15,566 nt of DNA from JAWVEV01 sp033856535 (GTDB lineage: Bacteria > Actinomycetota > Thermoleophilia > Miltoncostaeales > Miltoncostaeaceae), in contig JAWVEV010000017.1 in NCBI GenBank assembly GCA_033856535.1, positions 1 through 15,566 on the forward strand, in the 5' to 3' direction. This document shows positions 13,337-15,566 of the stretch, in pieces (the stretch's first letter is position 1; the number at the start of each line of letters is the position of its first letter). A program made the translations under genes and the position numbers. The notes under the pieces are model-generated. The model did not search any database. It was not told where the DNA came from and saw nothing but the letters and a program-made list of their open reading frames with translations.

Positions 13337-14603
13337 CGGGCTGGGGGACCGGGCGTCCCCCGTCTACGGCGGCCGCACGGCGAACGAGGCCGCCGACACC
13401 CCGAACCTCGACGCGATGGCCGCGCGCGGATCCTGCGGGCTGCTGTGGCCGCTCGGGCCGGGGCGCGCGCCGTCGAGCGAGGTGGCCCACTGGGCGATGC
13501 TCGGCTACCGGCCCGAGGAGTTCCCGGGGCGGGCGGTGCTGGAGGCGATCGGGCACGGCAGGGCCGTCGGCGAGGACGCGGTGCTGGCCTACGCGGCGCT
13601 GCGGTCCGTGGAGCGCCGGGACGGCGCGCTGTGGGCGACGGGCCGGGCCCGGCCGGAGGACGCCGCCCACGCCCGCGCGCTGTGGGAGGCGCTGCCGGCC
13701 GCGCGCGCGGGGGCGCTGACCCTGCGGCTCGACCCTCTGCTGCCCGGGCGCGGCGAGGGCGTGCTGGTCGTGACCGGCGGCGCGGACGACCGCGTGACCG
13801 ACTCGGACCCCTTCTTCCGCGACCGGCACCCGGTGATGCGCCCGGCGCCGCTCGTGCCCGAGGCGGCCGCGACGGCCCGCGCGGCGGAGCTCTGGAGCCG
13901 GCATGTCGTGCGCCATCTGGCGCGGCATCCGCTGGGCGTCGAGCGGGCGCGGGCCGGCCGGCCGGCGCTGGGCGCGGTCACGCTGAAGTGGTGGGGCCGG
14001 CGCCGGCCGGCGCCGGCGTTCCGCGCCCGGCACGGCCTGAACGGGGTGCTGATCGGGGCCTCCCCCTTCCTGGCGGGCCTGGCGGCGACGCTCGGGCTCC
14101 GGTTCGTGCGGAGCCCGGAGGGCCACGACCCGGCGCCGGCGCTGCACGACCGGCTCGATCGGGCCCGGGAGGCGCTCGACGCCGGCGCGACGTTCGTCTT
14201 CTGCCACCTGAAGGCGACCGACGAGGCCGGCCACACCAAGGACCCGGCGGTCAAGCGGCGGACGATCGAGGCGGTCGACGCCGCGCTGGGCGACCTCGCC
14301 GAGCGGTTCGCGGACACGGTGGTCTGCGTGACCGGCGACCACGCGACGCCGACCGCCCCCGAGGTGATCCACTCGGGCGACCCGGTGCCGTTCCTCCTGG
14401 CCGGGCCGGGGGTGCGGGCCGACCGGGTGGGCCGCTTCGGCGAGATCGACTGCGCGGACGGGATCCTGGGGCGGCTGACCGGCGCCGACCTGATGCCGGT
14501 GCTCCTGAACGCCGCGGACCGGCCGCTCTTCCTGGGGTCGCGGCCGACGGCGGTCCCATGGCCGGCGGGAACCCCGGCCGAGGTGGAGCCGCTGCTCCCC
14601 TAG
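13308..14603 (+). CDS. ApgM-like (archaeal-type) phosphoglycerate mutase homologue, alkaline phosphatase superfamily
   Basis: Metal-dependent enzyme of the alkaline phosphatase superfamily, 431 residues, nearest to archaeal-type cofactor-independent phosphoglycerate mutase (also once named phosphonopyruvate decarboxylase-like). Metal and active-site positions are in order: Asp10 in LLLDGLGD, Ser57 in APSSEVAHWAMLGY (54-67), Asp305 and His309 in KATDEAGHTKDP (302-313), Asp344 and His345 in TGDHATP (342-348), and His355 in HSGDP. Also typical are LEAIGHG (78-84) and DRVTDSDPFF (161-170). The GNFAT-type segment of true mutases is not evident after residue 90, so the substrate may differ. The GTG at 13308 starts at the first beta strand and lies inside the preceding gene (29-nt overlap), implying coupling. 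It ends on a CTAG shared with the convergent acyl-CoA dehydrogenase gene. Confidence 0.83.
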   Translation: MRSLLVLLLDGLGDRASPVYGGRTANEAADTPNLDAMAARGSCGLLWPLGPGRAPSSEVAHWAMLGYRPEEFPGRAVLEAIGHGRAVGEDAVLAYAALRSVERRDGALWATGRARPEDAAHARALWEALPAARAGALTLRLDPLLPGRGEGVLVVTGGADDRVTDSDPFFRDRHPVMRPAPLVPEAAATARAAELWSRHVVRHLARHPLGVERARAGRPALGAVTLKWWGRRRPAPAFRARHGLNGVLIGASPFLAGLAATLGLRFVRSPEGHDPAPALHDRLDRAREALDAGATFVFCHLKATDEAGHTKDPAVKRRTIEAVDAALGDLAERFADTVVCVTGDHATPTAPEVIHSGDPVPFLLAGPGVRADRVGRFGEIDCADGILGRLTGADLMPVLLNAADRPLFLGSRPTAVPWPAGTPAEVEPLLP

Positions 14604-15566
14604 CCCTCGGCGGTCAGGATCTCGGCGATCATCGCCCGCTGGACCTCGGTGGTGCCGGCCGGGATGCGCAGGTTGCGGGCGACGCGGAAGATCCGCTCCA
14701 GGCCGGTGGCGGTGAGCAGGCCGCGGCCGCCGTGGACCTGGATGGCGCGGTCGGAGACGCGCATCAGGGCCTCGTCGCACCAGGTCTTGAGCGTCGAGAG
14801 GTCGCGCCGGGCGGCGGCGTCGACTCGGCCGCCGGCCAGCAGGCCGACGTCGTCCAGGCGCGCGAGGATCTCGAGGGAGAGCGCCCGCATCGCGCGGAAG
14901 TCCATGTACATGTCCGACAGGCGCTCGGCGACCGCCCCGAGCTCGCCGATGGCCTTGCCGAAGGCCTTCCGCTCGCGGCTGTAGGCGACCGAGCGCTCGA
15001 CGCAATGCCAGGCGAGACCCGAGCACATGCCGCCGCGCCGGCTGCGGGCCCAGTTGATCCAGAGGAAGGCCATGGCGAGGCCGCCCCCGACCTCCCCCAC
15101 CACCGCGTCGGCGGGCACGGGGACGTCGCGGAACTCGAGGATCCCGGTCTGGCCGTCGGCCATGATCGTCTGCTGGATCGGCCCCCGGGTCGCGCCGGGG
15201 GCGTCCATCGGGACGAGGGCGCAGGTGAGCTCACGCCGGCCGGCGCCCTCGATCCGGGCGAGCACCTGGGCGGCCTCGACGAAGGGCGCGCCCGTGATCA
15301 GGTGCTTGACGCCGTTCAGGCGCCACCCGTCGCCGTCGGCCGTCAGCGTGGTCTCGAGGGCGAGCGCGTCGGATCCGGCGCGCGGCTCGGTGAGCGCGAA
15401 GGCGACGTTGGTGCGGCCGGCCAGGAAGTCGCCGGCGTGCCGCTCCCGGGCGGTCGTGGTCCAGTGGTCGACCATCGGGCTCGGCCCGTCGGTCCAGGCG
15501 AGCATCCACTGCACCCCGCGCAGGCCGTGCCGGTAGACCTCCTCCTGGACGTAGAAGGTGTCGACC
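14600..15566 (-). CDS. Acyl-CoA dehydrogenase family protein, partial (amino end beyond the window)
   Basis: The last 321 codons of an acyl-CoA dehydrogenase-superfamily flavoenzyme; the start lies past the right edge. Visible from the edge inward: VDTFYVQEEVYRHG, the flavin-contact strand AFALTEPRAGSDA, GWRLNGVKHLITGA, a beta domain ending in FRDVPVPADAVVGE, the helix with YSRERKAFGKAIGE, and the end segment IQVHGGRGLLTATGLERIF followed by IPAGTTEVQRAMIAEIL. The set is the normal domain order for the family. At the two places where a catalytic Glu is known in family members (before GT in the last segment, and in the helix ahead of YSRERKAFG) I read Ala instead. My alignment by eye may be off for the second. 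The usual role would be alpha,beta-dehydrogenation of an acyl-CoA. It is not linked to the other such gene in this window. Confidence 0.88.
   Translation of the reverse strand, partial: VDTFYVQEEVYRHGLRGVQWMLAWTDGPSPMVDHWTTTARERHAGDFLAGRTNVAFALTEPRAGSDALALETTLTADGDGWRLNGVKHLITGAPFVEAAQVLARIEGAGRRELTCALVPMDAPGATRGPIQQTIMADGQTGILEFRDVPVPADAVVGEVGGGLAMAFLWINWARSRRGGMCSGLAWHCVERSVAYSRERKAFGKAIGELGAVAERLSDMYMDFRAMRALSLEILARLDDVGLLAGGRVDAAARRDLSTLKTWCDEALMRVSDRAIQVHGGRGLLTATGLERIFRVARNLRIPAGTTEVQRAMIAEILTAEG

Noticed and set aside
402..13966. Recurrent GGCCGGCCGG tracts (near 405, 638, 4752 and 13950) as possible dispersed repeats
   Set aside because: Two of them encode the same common run AGRPA in coding frame and the flanks differ, so GC-rich codon use explains them.
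13996..14017. A perfect 22-bp GC-only palindrome inside the ApgM-like gene
   Set aside because: It encodes an Arg/Pro/Ala run (WGRRRPAPA region), and such palindromes arise readily from CGG/CCG/GCC codons at this composition.

Overview
The window comes from a very GC-rich bacterial chromosome (by eye well above 70 % G+C, with almost only G or C at third codon positions). The GTG and TTG starts, the NarL-type two-component pair, the F420/FMN luciferase-like oxidoreductase, the actinobacterial form of the QueA-like protein and the TAnnnT boxes placed 6-7 nt before start codons all point to Actinomycetota. A deep lineage such as Thermoleophilia is possible, but this class-level guess is weak. 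I see no rRNA, tRNA, CRISPR array, insertion sequence or prophage gene. Genes are packed tightly and no gene-free stretch exceeds about 150 bases.

Left part (1-3044): a luciferase-like oxidoreductase on the minus strand is divergent from a 44-codon stub that looks like the amino end of a beta-lactamase-type serine hydrolase. Directly behind the stub lies a GAF-domain histidine kinase overlapping its NarL/LuxR-type response regulator by 8 nt.

Middle-left (3045-6913): a short-chain dehydrogenase has its own ribosome-binding site and is joined by an ATGA overlap to a divergent QueA-like protein. The 3' end of that gene runs 142 nt antisense into a two-gene minus-strand operon: an acyl-CoA-dehydrogenase-like flavoprotein, then an ECHDC3-like crotonase that lacks both canonical catalytic glutamates.

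Middle-right (6914-12469): a stand-alone SF2 helicase, a YVTN-type beta-propeller lipoprotein followed by an overlapping small membrane protein, a small helix-turn-helix-like protein on the minus strand, and a 730-residue lipoprotein that joins a clan GH-A-like barrel to a CBM9-like carboxyl domain. The last looks like a surface glycosidase.

Right part (12466-15566): a small unknown protein on the minus strand is divergent from a gene pair overlapping by 29 nt, an NMN-adenylyltransferase-like nucleotidyltransferase and an archaeal-type (ApgM-like) phosphoglycerate mutase homologue. A second acyl-CoA dehydrogenase, on the minus strand, runs off the right edge.

The window is mostly ordinary actinobacterial chromosome. 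The most interesting items are the nucleotidyltransferase/ApgM-like pair, the GH-A-like lipoprotein, the divergent QueA-like protein with its antisense overlap, the crotonase/flavoprotein operon that lacks canonical catalytic residues, the leaderless-transcript signature, and two convergent gene pairs that share a CTAG as overlapping stop codons. I do not see a clear multi-gene defence or mobile system.
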